A model generated the notes under the pieces. That model searched no databases. It saw nothing but the letters and a program-made list of their open reading frames with translations, and was not told the origin of the DNA. Below, piece by piece: positions 8,556 through 18,700 of a stretch of 64,000 nt of DNA. Each line of letters begins with the position of its first letter. Positions within the stretch are counted from its first letter, which is position 1. Source of the DNA: Streptomyces omiyaensis. GTDB taxonomy: Bacteria > Actinomycetota > Actinomycetes > Streptomycetales > Streptomycetaceae. A program made the translations under genes and the position numbers. The stretch spans positions 41,695 through 105,694 of the forward strand of contig NZ_BMVV01000027.1 in assembly GCF_014650895.1 (NCBI RefSeq), written 5' to 3'.

Positions 8556-11500
8556 GTCCACAGGGGCTCCGGGTCCGGCGTGCGCACCGGGTCCTCGTGA
8601 CGGGTACGAGCCGTGCCGTCCCATTCCCAGCGGGTGACCAGAACGGCGGCCACCTCGTCGACGCGGGACAGCTGGGCGATGGCGATGCCCGGTACCTGCG
8701 GATAGCAGGCCCATTCCCGTTCACTGGTCATGACCACATCCAGGTCGAAAGCGTGCAGGAGGCCGAGGCACTTGGCGCGCGAGTCGTCGTCGACGCCCGC
8801 GAACGCCTCGTCCAGGGTGACGAGTCGTGGTGCGTACGGGCTGGCCGCGCTCGCGTAGTGCGAGGAGGCCGCGGCGAACAAGGGCACGGAGACCGCCAGG
8901 ACGCGTTCGCCTCCGGACGCGGGACCGGTGGCGGGTACCCAGCGACCGTGTTGCTGCCGCTCGACGGCGAACTCGTGCCAGGAACGGTAGTCGAGGGCCG
9001 CTGTGAGGTGTTCCAGCCAGCTGCCGGCCGCGTCCTCGGTCTGCTGGCGGGCGATCTGCGTCTGCAGGAACTCCCCGACCGCGGCCCGGTCCTCGGGAGT
9101 CCAGGCGTCGGCGGTCTGGAGCAGTCGGCCACGGGCCTGGGCAAGGCCGGCAGGTGCCTTGCGGGAGGCCCGCCACACCAGGCGCAGGGTCATGCCGGTG
9201 GAGGTCGGACGGTCCTCCAGCTCGGCGTTCATGGCGAGCACGTGCCGTTCGGCGGTCGCGATAAGTTCCTGAAGAGTACCCGCGACCTCGGTGATGAGGT
9301 GGGTTTCGAGAATCTCGCGTTCATTCGCGGAGAGGATGCGGGTGAGTTCGCCGACCTCGACCGCCAGCGCCTCGGCGAGTTCGGGTACGGCACGTTCGCG
9401 GCCCTGGTAGACGATGTCGACGATCATCCCGTCCTCGACCATCCGGGCCGAGGCGGTATGGCCGTGCCGGGACAGCGCGTCCTGAAGGGTTTTGAGCTCT
9501 TCGCTCAGACGCCGCTGTACGCGCTCCCAAGCACCGTCCGAGTCGTCCGTCGTCGACAGCTCCGCTTCGAGGGAACGGGCGAGGGCGATGGCCGGGGTGG
9601 CCGCCCAAGGCCCGTCGGCGGCGGCCGGTACGGCGAGTTCGGGAAGCGCGACCGTGATCAGCCCGGTGGCGGTGAAGCGCTGGAGCGCGGCAATGGCCTC
9701 GGAGCGCGCGGAGGCAGCCTCGGTGACGGCCTTCTCCAGCTCTTCGATCCGGCCTTCGGCCCGGTTGGCCTGCCGGTCCGCCTCCGTGCGACGGTCCTGG
9801 AACGACCGCTGATCGGCGGCGCAGCCGCGCATGGCCTCCGCGGTCTCCGCCAGCCGCCGTTCCAGCTCGGCCACGGCCGCGCCCACGGTCGAGCGCAGCG
9901 TGGTGAGCCGCTCGTCCGCGGCTGCCGCCTCGCGGGCGGCCTCCTCTGCGCGCAGAGCAAGTTCGGCAGTGCGCTCCCCTGCCCGGCCGGCTTCCTCACG
10001 CTCCTCCTGCGCCTGCCGTGCCGCTTCGGTTCGCTCGCGCAGGGCGGGCCAGAGTGCGGCCAGGACGGCCGCGAGTTCGACGAGGGCCTGCCGTACGACG
10101 ACTAGCGCCGGCCGGTCCGGGGGCAGCCCCAGATCGGCGGCGGCCTCCTGGAGCTCGGCGCTCGCCAGTTCCGACCGCCCGGCTGCAGCCAGCGCGTCGG
10201 CGGCCCGTGCCTCACGACGGGACCTGGCCCGGCGCGCGGTGTCGGCGGCAGCCGCCGCGCGGGCGTGCGCCCGGGTCAGCGGCCCGTCGTCGGGCACCGC
10301 GGCCAGTTCGGCGTCGAGCGTACGGCGCCGGGTCTCCAAACCCTGCGCGTGCACGGCCTCGGATGCCGCCTCCCCCTGGAGAAGGGAGAGTTCGGCGCGC
10401 AGGGTGGTGATACGGGTGCGCCGCGCGGCTTCCCGGGCGCCCTCGCCGATGTACTCGGCCGCAGGTTTGGCCCACCGGCCGATGAGGACGCCTACGCGGT
10501 AGCGTCCGTCCGGAGCAGCCCACGTGCCCGCCGTCGGCTCGGTGCCCCTTAGCCCGGCGCCCGCCTCCGCGATCCCGGCAACCGCGCCCAGACCGATCGC
10601 CGAGAGGAGCCGACCCACGGTCTCCTCACCCACGTGGACCGCCTGGGCATCGCCGCGGTCAACGGCCGGGCGGAGCACGTCGGCGAGCGACGGCCCGTCG
10701 ACCGGCCCCGTCCGCGCGTCGAGGAGTACGTCGTGACCGTCAACCGCCAGGGCCGCGCCGTCTGGGCGCACCCACGCGTCCAGCAGCCCGGCCGCCTCCA
10801 GGGCCGCCTCCAGGCCGGCGCGCTCCCGGTCCGCGACCTCGTCCCGGAAGTCGACCAGCCGCCACAGTGGGGCGCCGGGCGCCTGATCGCGCAGACCGGG
10901 GTTCCGGGTGTACAGGGCCTGCGGTCCACGGCGGCCGCCGGCCCCCAGCTCGGCGAGTTCCTGTTCCGCGTCTCGGGCACGGGCCGCCAGGGCCGCCCCG
11001 CGCTGCGCTGATTGCGCCGCCTGGTCGGCGAGTACCGCTGCCGTGGCGCTGTGCGCGTCCGATCCGTGCCGGCGTGCCGGGTAGGGCCCGTCCTGGTGCT
11101 GGGTCCACTCCTGGAGCTCGTCCAACAGTCCGACCGGGTCGGCGTACGCGAGCTCCTCGCACCGGCCCGCGTGCTCGCGCACGGCGTCCACCAGGGCCCG
11201 GCCCGCGGCCGTCACCTTCTCGTCGGCCGCGCCCTGTTCCTCGGCGGCGTGCGCCAGGTCGGTTTCCGTCTCGTCGAGCCGCAGTGCGGCGGCCCGGCGC
11301 TCGGCCGCCGCCGCCTCGGCGCGGTCCGCAAGCTCCTCGACATGCGCAAGGGTGCGATGCCGGCGGTCGGTCGCCTCGGTCACAGCGGCGCGCAGTTCGG
11401 CCGCCGTCAGCCCCTCGTCCCCGGGCAGGTCCAGCCGGGCCGCCTCGGCGGTTTCCCGCGCGAGGCGAAGCGTGTCCTCGACTCGCTGCCCGGCGGCCCG

Positions 11501-12697
11501 GAACCGGTTCTCCGCCGCCGCGAGGCGCCCGAGCGCCCGTGTGTGCAGCAGCGCGGCCTCCTCCCGGTCGGCGCGTGCACGTGCACTGTCCTGCCCGCAC
11601 CGTTCCAACGCCTTGGCGGCCCGCTCCAGTTCATGAGCGCTGCGCATTTCCGGGCCCTCACGCAGGGCTGCGTCGACGGCCTCCAGGCGGGCCTGTGTCT
11701 CGGTGAGCGCGGCGATCCGCTCGCCGGCCGCCGCCCGCTTCTCCTCGGCTGCGGCTTTCTCGGCCTGTGCCTCGGCGAGATCGCGCAGCAGGTGCTCGTA
11801 CTTCGAGTGCTCGCTGCGCGGGAGGCGTGCGCGCCGGCGGGAGGCGATGCGGGCATAGCGTCGGTAGTGGTCGAGGAACGCAGAGGCCGCGCGCTCGGCC
11901 GCGCCGGCGGCCCGTAGCTCCTCCTTCTCCTCGTCCAGGGAGCGGAATGCCTCGGCCACGTCCGCGATGACGGCCTGGTCCATGGGCGGAAGCGCTTCGG
12001 TGAGCGCGCGGGAGAGGGCGGCTTCGTTGGGGCGTTTGGACAGTTGGGGCTGGCGCAGCTGGATGAGCAGGTCCACGAGGGCGCCGTAGCGCTGCTCCCC
12101 GAGCCCGAAGAGCGCCTCGTCGACGGCCCGGCGATAGGTCTTGGCCTGGTCGTAGACCATTCCGTGTCCCGCGACCGCCTCGATGAGCCGGTCCCGGGAC
12201 AGCACCGTGCCGGTGGCGTCGAGGAGGCTGAGCGACCCCTCCGACACCGCCCCGGCCGGTGCGTGGTCGATCCGCTGGGCGGTCACCGCCCACCAGTGCC
12301 GGGCGATGCCGCGCCCGCTGACGGCCTTGAGCCCGCAGAGAAGCGTACGGAACTGCTCCTCGCCGCTCACCTCGTCGCGGCGGCCGAACTCCACCCAGGT
12401 GTAGCCGAGCCGTTCGGAGTGGAGGTGCTCTCCGCCGAGCAGCAGATTCCACTCCATCCTCTTTCCGGCGTCTCCGTCGGGCTCCACCCGGCGCGCGCTG
12501 AGGTCCCCGTCCAGGAGGAAGGGCAGGGTCAGGGCGAGCACCTTGGATTTGCCTGTGCCGTTGTTCCCCCGGAGCAGCAGCCGCCCGTCGCGGAAGTGGA
12601 ATTCCTCCACGTCGTAGTGGAAAAGATCGACGAGACCGATCCGCAGGGGCTGCCAGCGGGCGCGCGCGGGGACCGGGAGTATGGCACGGGGGGTCAA
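8552..12697 (-). CDS. jetC: Wadjet JetC, SMC-like ATPase (TIGR02680 family)
   Basis: A 1381-aa SMC/SbcC-type ATPase. Walker A is GNNGTGKSK (residues 44-52) right after an N-terminal beta region. Hundreds of residues of Ala/Glu/Arg-rich coiled coil flank a hinge-like central region (about 560-720). Near the C-terminus come the ABC signature SGGERVLAVSVPLFA (about 1260) and Walker B RLVTLDEAFAGVDD (about 1290). The start is a TTG at 12697 overlapping the jetB stop (TTGA), in keeping with translational coupling across the operon. JetC is the loop-extruding motor of Wadjet, working with the kleisin JetA and KITE-like JetB. Length and motifs are typical; nothing is broken. Confidence 0.92.
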   Translation of the reverse strand: MTPRAILPVPARARWQPLRIGLVDLFHYDVEEFHFRDGRLLLRGNNGTGKSKVLALTLPFLLDGDLSARRVEPDGDAGKRMEWNLLLGGEHLHSERLGYTWVEFGRRDEVSGEEQFRTLLCGLKAVSGRGIARHWWAVTAQRIDHAPAGAVSEGSLSLLDATGTVLSRDRLIEAVAGHGMVYDQAKTYRRAVDEALFGLGEQRYGALVDLLIQLRQPQLSKRPNEAALSRALTEALPPMDQAVIADVAEAFRSLDEEKEELRAAGAAERAASAFLDHYRRYARIASRRRARLPRSEHSKYEHLLRDLAEAQAEKAAAEEKRAAAGERIAALTETQARLEAVDAALREGPEMRSAHELERAAKALERCGQDSARARADREEAALLHTRALGRLAAAENRFRAAGQRVEDTLRLARETAEAARLDLPGDEGLTAAELRAAVTEATDRRHRTLAHVEELADRAEAAAAERRAAALRLDETETDLAHAAEEQGAADEKVTAAGRALVDAVREHAGRCEELAYADPVGLLDELQEWTQHQDGPYPARRHGSDAHSATAAVLADQAAQSAQRGAALAARARDAEQELAELGAGGRRGPQALYTRNPGLRDQAPGAPLWRLVDFRDEVADRERAGLEAALEAAGLLDAWVRPDGAALAVDGHDVLLDARTGPVDGPSLADVLRPAVDRGDAQAVHVGEETVGRLLSAIGLGAVAGIAEAGAGLRGTEPTAGTWAAPDGRYRVGVLIGRWAKPAAEYIGEGAREAARRTRITTLRAELSLLQGEAASEAVHAQGLETRRRTLDAELAAVPDDGPLTRAHARAAAAADTARRARSRREARAADALAAAGRSELASAELQEAAADLGLPPDRPALVVVRQALVELAAVLAALWPALRERTEAARQAQEEREEAGRAGERTAELALRAEEAAREAAAADERLTTLRSTVGAAVAELERRLAETAEAMRGCAADQRSFQDRRTEADRQANRAEGRIEELEKAVTEAASARSEAIAALQRFTATGLITVALPELAVPAAADGPWAATPAIALARSLEAELSTTDDSDGAWERVQRRLSEELKTLQDALSRHGHTASARMVEDGMIVDIVYQGRERAVPELAEALAVEVGELTRILSANEREILETHLITEVAGTLQELIATAERHVLAMNAELEDRPTSTGMTLRLVWRASRKAPAGLAQARGRLLQTADAWTPEDRAAVGEFLQTQIARQQTEDAAGSWLEHLTAALDYRSWHEFAVERQQHGRWVPATGPASGGERVLAVSVPLFAAASSHYASAASPYAPRLVTLDEAFAGVDDDSRAKCLGLLHAFDLDVVMTSEREWACYPQVPGIAIAQLSRVDEVAAVLVTRWEWDGTARTRHEDPVRTPDPEPLWT

Positions 12698-13941
12698 CGC
12701 TGATGAGCCTTTCGCTGCGCGGGCACCTGAGCGGTGCCGACTGTGCGGGGTTCGAGTACGACGGTCTCGCCGACCGCGTACCGGGCGAGCGCCGGGCGTG
12801 GCATCACCCCGTCAGGAGTACGGGAGACCAGGCCGAGGGCGGCGAGCCGACTGACGGCCTGCTCCACGAGCTCCCCCTCAGCTCCCGGCTCACGGGCCGA
12901 CTTCGCCCAGAAGCCTCCGTGTTCGGCGGCCAGCGCGGCGACACGGCGTTCAAGGTCTGCCGTGGAGACGACCGGACCTTCGGCACTCGTGAGGTACTCG
13001 GCGAGCAGCAGGGTGACGTGACCGTGGGTGCCGGATTCCGGCATGCGGAGGTCGGTGAGGTCGTCGTCGGGGTCGACCATGGCGATGCCTTCGGCCCTGA
13101 CCTCGGCCACCAGGCCCGTCAGTTCGGTGATGCGTGCGGTGAGGAACCCGCGCTGCCGCGTGAGGTAGCCCAGCTCGGCATCGGTCAGTTCGTCGTAGTA
13201 GAGCACGGGGTCGTCCAGCAGTCGGCGGGTCAGCGAGCGGCGCATCGCCCGGAACCGGAGTTCGTCGCTGTCGAGGGCCGTTTCGGCGGTGAGCCCGACG
13301 AGCCGTTCGTCCAGGGTGGCGGCCGGGATGGTGGACGGGCCGCGTCGGGTCGCGAGCAGCCCGGCGAGCACCCGCCGTTCGACGTCGTACAGGACGTCTC
13401 CGGCACCGCTGACGTACGCCTCCTCGTCGCCGGCGACGCGCCGCAGTACTCCGAGGCCGATCAGGAGGCGTACGACGGCGGCGAGGTCGAGGCGCTCGTC
13501 GCGGCGGTCCAGGGTGAACTGGATGCCCGTCGCGGCCAGCTGCGGATCAGCGGCGTCGAGGACGACCTGGTCGGCGAGGCGGCCGAGCGCGATCTGCGCC
13601 TCGCCGCGTTCGAGGGCGGCGAGGGCGAGGCAGAGCAGGACGTAGCGACGGCGGGTGAAGGGGGCGGCGCTGCGCGTGGCCTCGCGGGCGGGGTGGGTGG
13701 CATCGGCGAGGTGGGCCGGGATCTTGCCCAGCCGGGCGGTCCCGGCGTCGACCTGGAGGGACCAGCCGGTGTTGCGGTCGAACCACTCACGCAGGTCGGA
13801 GGCGTGCCGCCGGACGAGACGGAAATCGTCGGCGTACGCACCACCGGCGAGCAGCAGAGGCTGCTTGAGCAGAGCGCGGGCGGCCTTGCGCAGTTCCGCG
13901 GCGTGCTGCCCGTCCAGCACTTCGGCGAGCGGAGCACTCAC
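12694..13941 (-). CDS. jetB: Wadjet JetB (DUF2398/TIGR02678 family)
   Basis: A 415-aa protein whose GTG at 13941 overlaps the jetA stop and whose TGA overlaps the jetC start. It begins MSAPLAEVLDGQHAAELRKA and is rich in winged-helix-like segments (RRYVLLCLALAALERGEAQ, YLTRQRGFLTARITELTGL), as expected of the KITE-like subunit that bridges the SMC heads. Identification rests on its position between the DUF2397 and TIGR02680 genes and on characteristic stretches such as RRSLTRRLLDDPVLYYDEL. No enzymatic motif is expected and none is seen. Confidence 0.88.
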   Translation of the reverse strand: MSAPLAEVLDGQHAAELRKAARALLKQPLLLAGGAYADDFRLVRRHASDLREWFDRNTGWSLQVDAGTARLGKIPAHLADATHPAREATRSAAPFTRRRYVLLCLALAALERGEAQIALGRLADQVVLDAADPQLAATGIQFTLDRRDERLDLAAVVRLLIGLGVLRRVAGDEEAYVSGAGDVLYDVERRVLAGLLATRRGPSTIPAATLDERLVGLTAETALDSDELRFRAMRRSLTRRLLDDPVLYYDELTDAELGYLTRQRGFLTARITELTGLVAEVRAEGIAMVDPDDDLTDLRMPESGTHGHVTLLLAEYLTSAEGPVVSTADLERRVAALAAEHGGFWAKSAREPGAEGELVEQAVSRLAALGLVSRTPDGVMPRPALARYAVGETVVLEPRTVGTAQVPAQRKAHQR

Positions 13942-15500
13942 AGTCCGTCGGCTCCTTCCGCCAGATCGATGATCTCGATGGTGTGGTCAGGGCCGCGGAA
14001 GACGCCGCCCGGAGTGCGGACCTCGGCCGCGGATCCATCGGCCAAGGCGGTGAGTCGGATCTCCATGGACCCGTCGTTGCTGGTGGCCACCGTGTGCGTC
14101 ATACCGGGCCGCCAGGTGGCCAGGGCGTCCCCGAGGAGCTGGAGGAAGAGCCGGAAGCTGACGGGATCGAGCTCGCCGAGCCCGGACAGCCGGGTGATGC
14201 CGTCGGTGACGAGCCGGGCCCGCGCGGCCGCGACCTCCGCGGCCTGCTTGACCGCCACCTCGGCGAGCCTGCGGCGCGCTTCCTGCCGGTCCTCCACTTT
14301 GCGGGGCTTGCCGCGCCGCTCGTAGCTGCCGGTACGGCGCAGCTGCGGGCTGATGCGCAACGGCTCGGCGTCGGCCCATGGGGTGGACGCGGGATCGGGA
14401 TGGGCGGCACGGGCGGCCAGCGTCTCGGCGTCCACCGTGAGGTGTCGGGCCGGGTACAGCCCGAAGGCGGTGCGCCACAGCCGGTGCCGGGAGTCGTCAT
14501 CGGGGGCCTCGGCGAACCAGCGGGCGAGCGTACGGAAGTCGGCGGAGCGATCGGAACGCCCGGCTCGGCGCTCGTTCAGCGACCGTACGACGGCCAGCAG
14601 CTGGGGTACGGCCCCGAGCGCACGGCCGCGCAGCAGCCGGGCCTGCGATTCCCGGCCGTCCCGGCTGAGGAACCAGGCCGCCAGCCCGGCCCACCGGCCG
14701 GCCCACCGCTCGTACGCGGCCTGCTCGGCGTACGTGGCCTCCTGCGGCGTGGCATCGGCGGCCTCGCGAGCGGCAGCGGCGCGCAGCAGTGCCTCGATGC
14801 TCCCGCCCTCCTCCAGCTCCAGGATCAACCGGGCGATGCGGCCACCGAGGGTGATCAGGTCCTGGATGAACCGTTCCAGGTACTGAATGAGCTGGTCCTT
14901 GTAGGCGAGGAAGACTTCCTCCCCCACGTCGTGGAGGTCGATGGTCCGCTGCAGGGACCCCATGAAGGCTCGCGCGTTGTCGGCGAGCGCCCCGAACCGA
15001 CTGGCGAGCCCGTCCAGCGCGAGATGTGTCTTGGCCGGATCCGGTGTCTCCTCGGCTGCCAGCACGAGGAGGGCACGGAGCTGGGTGACGATGTCGTGCA
15101 GCGCGACGGCCTGGAGCGCACCCCGGCGCCCGAGCGCCTCGTCGTAGGAGGACAGGGCCTCCTCGGCCGCCTCGCCCTCCCGGGTGAGCTGGTAGATGTA
15201 CCGCTTGCGGTAGAAGTCCTCGACAGCCGTGACCCGCCCGGTGTCCGGGTCGGCGCGCAGGTTCCCCCACGCGACCAGCTTGTCCAGGGCTCCGACGACC
15301 CCCTCCAATTCGCCGGGCCGTACGGCGGCGGGCAGCCCGGCGTACACGTCCTCGGGCCGCAGATGTACGGCGAACCGCTCCTTGGCCACGAGGAAGGCGC
15401 GCATCACCGAGCGGTAGAGCGGCACGTTCGGGGCGGTGAGATGCGCGAAGGGCCCGTACTCGTCCCGCGGGCCTGCCGGACGCGGAGAAGTCATGTCCAT
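13938..15500 (-). CDS. jetA: Wadjet JetA, kleisin-like subunit (DUF2397/TIGR02677 family)
   Basis: First gene of the jetABCD operon, about 520 aa. I place the start at ATG 15500 (MDMTSPRPAG), about 10 nt after a GGGAGG ribosome binding site; ATG 15494 is the alternative, and a longer form from 15566 lacks such a site. The N-terminal winged-helix part (LYRSVMRAFLVAKERF...EDVYAGL) and long helical middle match DUF2397. JetA acts as the kleisin closing the JetC ring. The DUF2397/DUF2398/TIGR02680/DUF2399 set defines one of the published Wadjet subtypes (II or III; I am not sure of the numeral). The operon is transcribed away from pglW, with a shared 245-bp promoter region. Confidence 0.88.
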   Translation of the reverse strand: MDMTSPRPAGPRDEYGPFAHLTAPNVPLYRSVMRAFLVAKERFAVHLRPEDVYAGLPAAVRPGELEGVVGALDKLVAWGNLRADPDTGRVTAVEDFYRKRYIYQLTREGEAAEEALSSYDEALGRRGALQAVALHDIVTQLRALLVLAAEETPDPAKTHLALDGLASRFGALADNARAFMGSLQRTIDLHDVGEEVFLAYKDQLIQYLERFIQDLITLGGRIARLILELEEGGSIEALLRAAAAREAADATPQEATYAEQAAYERWAGRWAGLAAWFLSRDGRESQARLLRGRALGAVPQLLAVVRSLNERRAGRSDRSADFRTLARWFAEAPDDDSRHRLWRTAFGLYPARHLTVDAETLAARAAHPDPASTPWADAEPLRISPQLRRTGSYERRGKPRKVEDRQEARRRLAEVAVKQAAEVAAARARLVTDGITRLSGLGELDPVSFRLFLQLLGDALATWRPGMTHTVATSNDGSMEIRLTALADGSAAEVRTPGGVFRGPDHTIEIIDLAEGADGL

Positions 15501-15744
15501 CGCCTGCCATCCTCCCGGACCGTTCTCCGTGATCGGCAGGGACTTAAGTACTTGGCCGATTCGCACCGCTCTTGATCGCGCCTGCCCTGCACTCGCGGCA
15601 TCCGCAAGCCCGGGCGCTGCCCGCTTCGTCGCAGGTGCCCCGGATGTCGAGGCCCACCGTTAGGATCTACCGAGAGCTTTGTCTACCGCCGGATGGCCGA
15701 GCCAATCAGCTCTTCAGCACGCAGCGACGAAGCGGGGGCCGCAC
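15501..15744. promoter_or_regulatory. Divergent promoter region between jetA and pglW
   Basis: This 244-bp gap must contain the promoters for both defence operons. TAGGAT at 15661-15666 is a good actinobacterial -10 hexamer, 79 bp ahead of the pglW start, but no clear TTGAC-type -35 lies 17-18 bp upstream. On the jetA side an 8-bp palindrome ACTTAAGT (15542-15549) lies about 45 bp upstream of the start and could be an operator or part of a -10. Assignments are tentative. Confidence 0.35.
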
Positions 15745-18700
15745 ATGCGGGAAGGCCGGTGGACCACGGTCACCGAGTCCGAGTACGAGCACGAGCACCG
15801 CGGCCTGGAAGCCATCCGCGAGAAGCTGCCGGACTCCGATCCCTGGCGGGCCTGGTCGAACTTCACCTTCACCGCGAACACCGGGCACGTCCGCGAGATC
15901 GATCTCCTCGTCATCGCCCCCGGCGGCGTCTGCATGATCGAACTGAAGAACTGGCACGGCTCCGTGACCAGCGAGAACGGCACCTGGGTCCAGACCGCGC
16001 CGAACGGTCGTCGCGTCCTGCACGGCAACCCGCTGCACCTCGTCAACAAGAAGGCCAAGGAGCTCGCCGGGCTGCTCGGCCAGAACGGCAAGCGCGTCTG
16101 GGTCGCCGAAGCCGTCTGCTTCACGGACGACGGCCTGCGCATCCGACTGCCCGCCCATGACGAGAACGGCGTCTACACCGTCTCCGAACTGGTCGCGATG
16201 CTGCAGCAGCCCCCGCGTGACGAGCGCCGACGCATCACCGCCGTCGACTCCCGCGAGATCAAGGTCGCCCTGGAGCGGGTCGGTGTCCGCCCCAGCGATG
16301 CCAAGTACAAGGTCGGCCCGTACGAGCTGAAGCGGAAGGCCTTCGACTCCGGCGAGACCTGGGCCGACTACCTCGCCGAGCACACTGAGCTGCCCGAGGT
16401 GGCCCGCGTCCGCATCTACCTGCGCGAACGCGGTTCGGACACCTCGATCCGGCAGTCCGTGGAGAACGCCGCCCGGCGCGAGGCCGCGGTCCTGCGCCGC
16501 TTCCGGCACCCCGGCGTCGTCCAGCTCAAGCAGTACGACCCGTCCGGGCACTCCTCCGGCCCCGCCCTGATCTTCGACTACCACCCGCACACCCTGCGTC
16601 TCGACGAGTACCTCTTCCAGTACGGGGAGAAGCTCGACATCCTCGGCCGCATGGCGCTCGTCCGCCAGCTCGCCGAGACGATGCGCTCCGCGCACTCCAG
16701 CCGCATCCACCACCGGGCGCTGGCCGCCCGCTCCGTCCACGTGCTGCCACGCAACCGGGGCCGCGAGGGTCAGGCCGTCGGCGAGGACGCGGCCTGGCTC
16801 TCCCCGCACCTGCAGATCTCCGACTGGCAGATCGCTACCCAGCGCAGCGGCACGGGCGGCTCCGGGGAGGGGATGACCCGGTTTGCACCGACCGCACTGT
16901 CCGCGATGCACCTGGCGGAGGGCTCCGACCCGTACCTGGCGCCCGAGCTGACCGCTCTCAACGCCGACCCGGTCTACCTCGACGTCTATGGCCTTGGCGT
17001 CCTCACCTACCTCCTGGTGACGGGCAAGGCACCGGCCGCGAGCCAGACCGAGCTGCTGACCCGCCTCGAAGCCGGTGAGGGTCTGCGTCCCAGCTCGCTG
17101 GTGGACGGCCTCTCGGAGGACATCGACGATCTGGTCCAGGCGGCCACCGCCTACCGGCCCGGCCAGCGCCTCTCCAGCATCGACGAGTTCCTCGAGATGC
17201 TGGAACTCGTCGAGGACTCCCTCACGACCCCCGCCGCGCCCCCGGTACCGGAGGCCCCCGAGAAAGACCCGCTCGAAGCCGTCGCCGGCGACGTACTGGG
17301 CGGCCGCTGGCAGGTCCGCCGCCGCCTGGGCACCGGCTCGACCAGCCGCGCCTACCTCGTCTACGACCAGGACCACGTGGCGCGCAAGACGCGCCCGCTC
17401 GCCGTCCTCAAGGTGGCGCTCTCCGACAGCCGGGGCGAGATCCTCGCCCACGAGGCCGCGGTCATGGGGCGCCTGCGCGCCGACTCCCGCGTGATCCGGC
17501 TCGTAGAGCCGGAGCCGTTGAAGATCGCCGACCGCACGGTGCTCGTCCTGGAGTACGTGGGCGACGAGCGGGAGGAGACTGGCGAGGGCGAGGAGTCGGG
17601 AGCCCCCCGTACCCGCCGCCGCGAGGAGACGGTCGCCCGCCAGCTGCGCGAGAGCGGCCGCCTCCAGATCGACCAGCTGGAGGCGTACGGCGACTACCTC
17701 TTCGGCGCGGTCGACTTCCTGGAGGGCGAGAGCGTCTGGCACCGCGACATCAAGCCCGACAACATCGCTATCCGCATCCGCCCGAACCGCACCCGCGAGC
17801 TCGTCCTCATCGACTTCTCCCTGGCCGGATACCCGGCGAAGGACTACGAGGCCGGCACCGAGGGCTACCTCGACCCGTTCATCGGGACGCTGACCCGGAC
17901 CGCCTACGACTCGCACGCCGAGCGGTACGCGGTCGCGGTCACCCTGCACCAGATGGCCTCCGGCGAGCTGCCCAAGTGGGGCGACGGCTCGGTACTACCC
18001 CGCATGACAGACCCAAGGAAGCACCCGCACCCGATCATCGCGAAGGACGCCTTCGAACCCGGGGTGCGCGACGGTCTGGTCGCCTTCTTCGAGAAGGCCC
18101 TGCACCGGGACGCCGCCCAGCGCTTCCCCGAGCTGAAGCCGATGCGGGACGCCTGGAAGAAGATCTTCCTGGACGCCACGCAGGCCGTCCCATCCAGCCA
18201 CCGCTCCCGCCACCCGGAACACTCCGAGACTCCGTCCCTCGACGCCGGTCAGGCCACCATCGCGGACGCCGAGCCGCTCACCGCAGAGCAGCAGCGCGAG
18301 CAGCTCGCGGCGGAGGTCACCCGCGAAACCCACCTGTCGGCCGCCGGCCTCACCCCTGCCGCCGAGGCGTTCCTGTACGGGCTGGGCGTCACGACGGTCG
18401 GGGAGCTCCTCGACTACAGCCGCCGCAAGCTCCTCAACGCACCCGGTCTGGGTGCGAAGACCCGCAGCGAGGTCCAGCGTCGCCAGCGCGAGTGGGGCGA
18501 CCGGCTGCGCGAGACCCCGATCTCGCCGCTCACCCCGAGGGGCCGGGCCGAGGCCAAGGAGGAACTGGCCCAGCTGTCCGCCACCGAGTCGGCTCTGCTC
18601 GGCACCCTGGCCAGCGGAGACTCCGCCGGGGGCCTCACCGGCTCCGCGCTGCGCGCGGTCAGCCTGGACACGCTGGCCACGATCTTCGTACCGGAGCTCA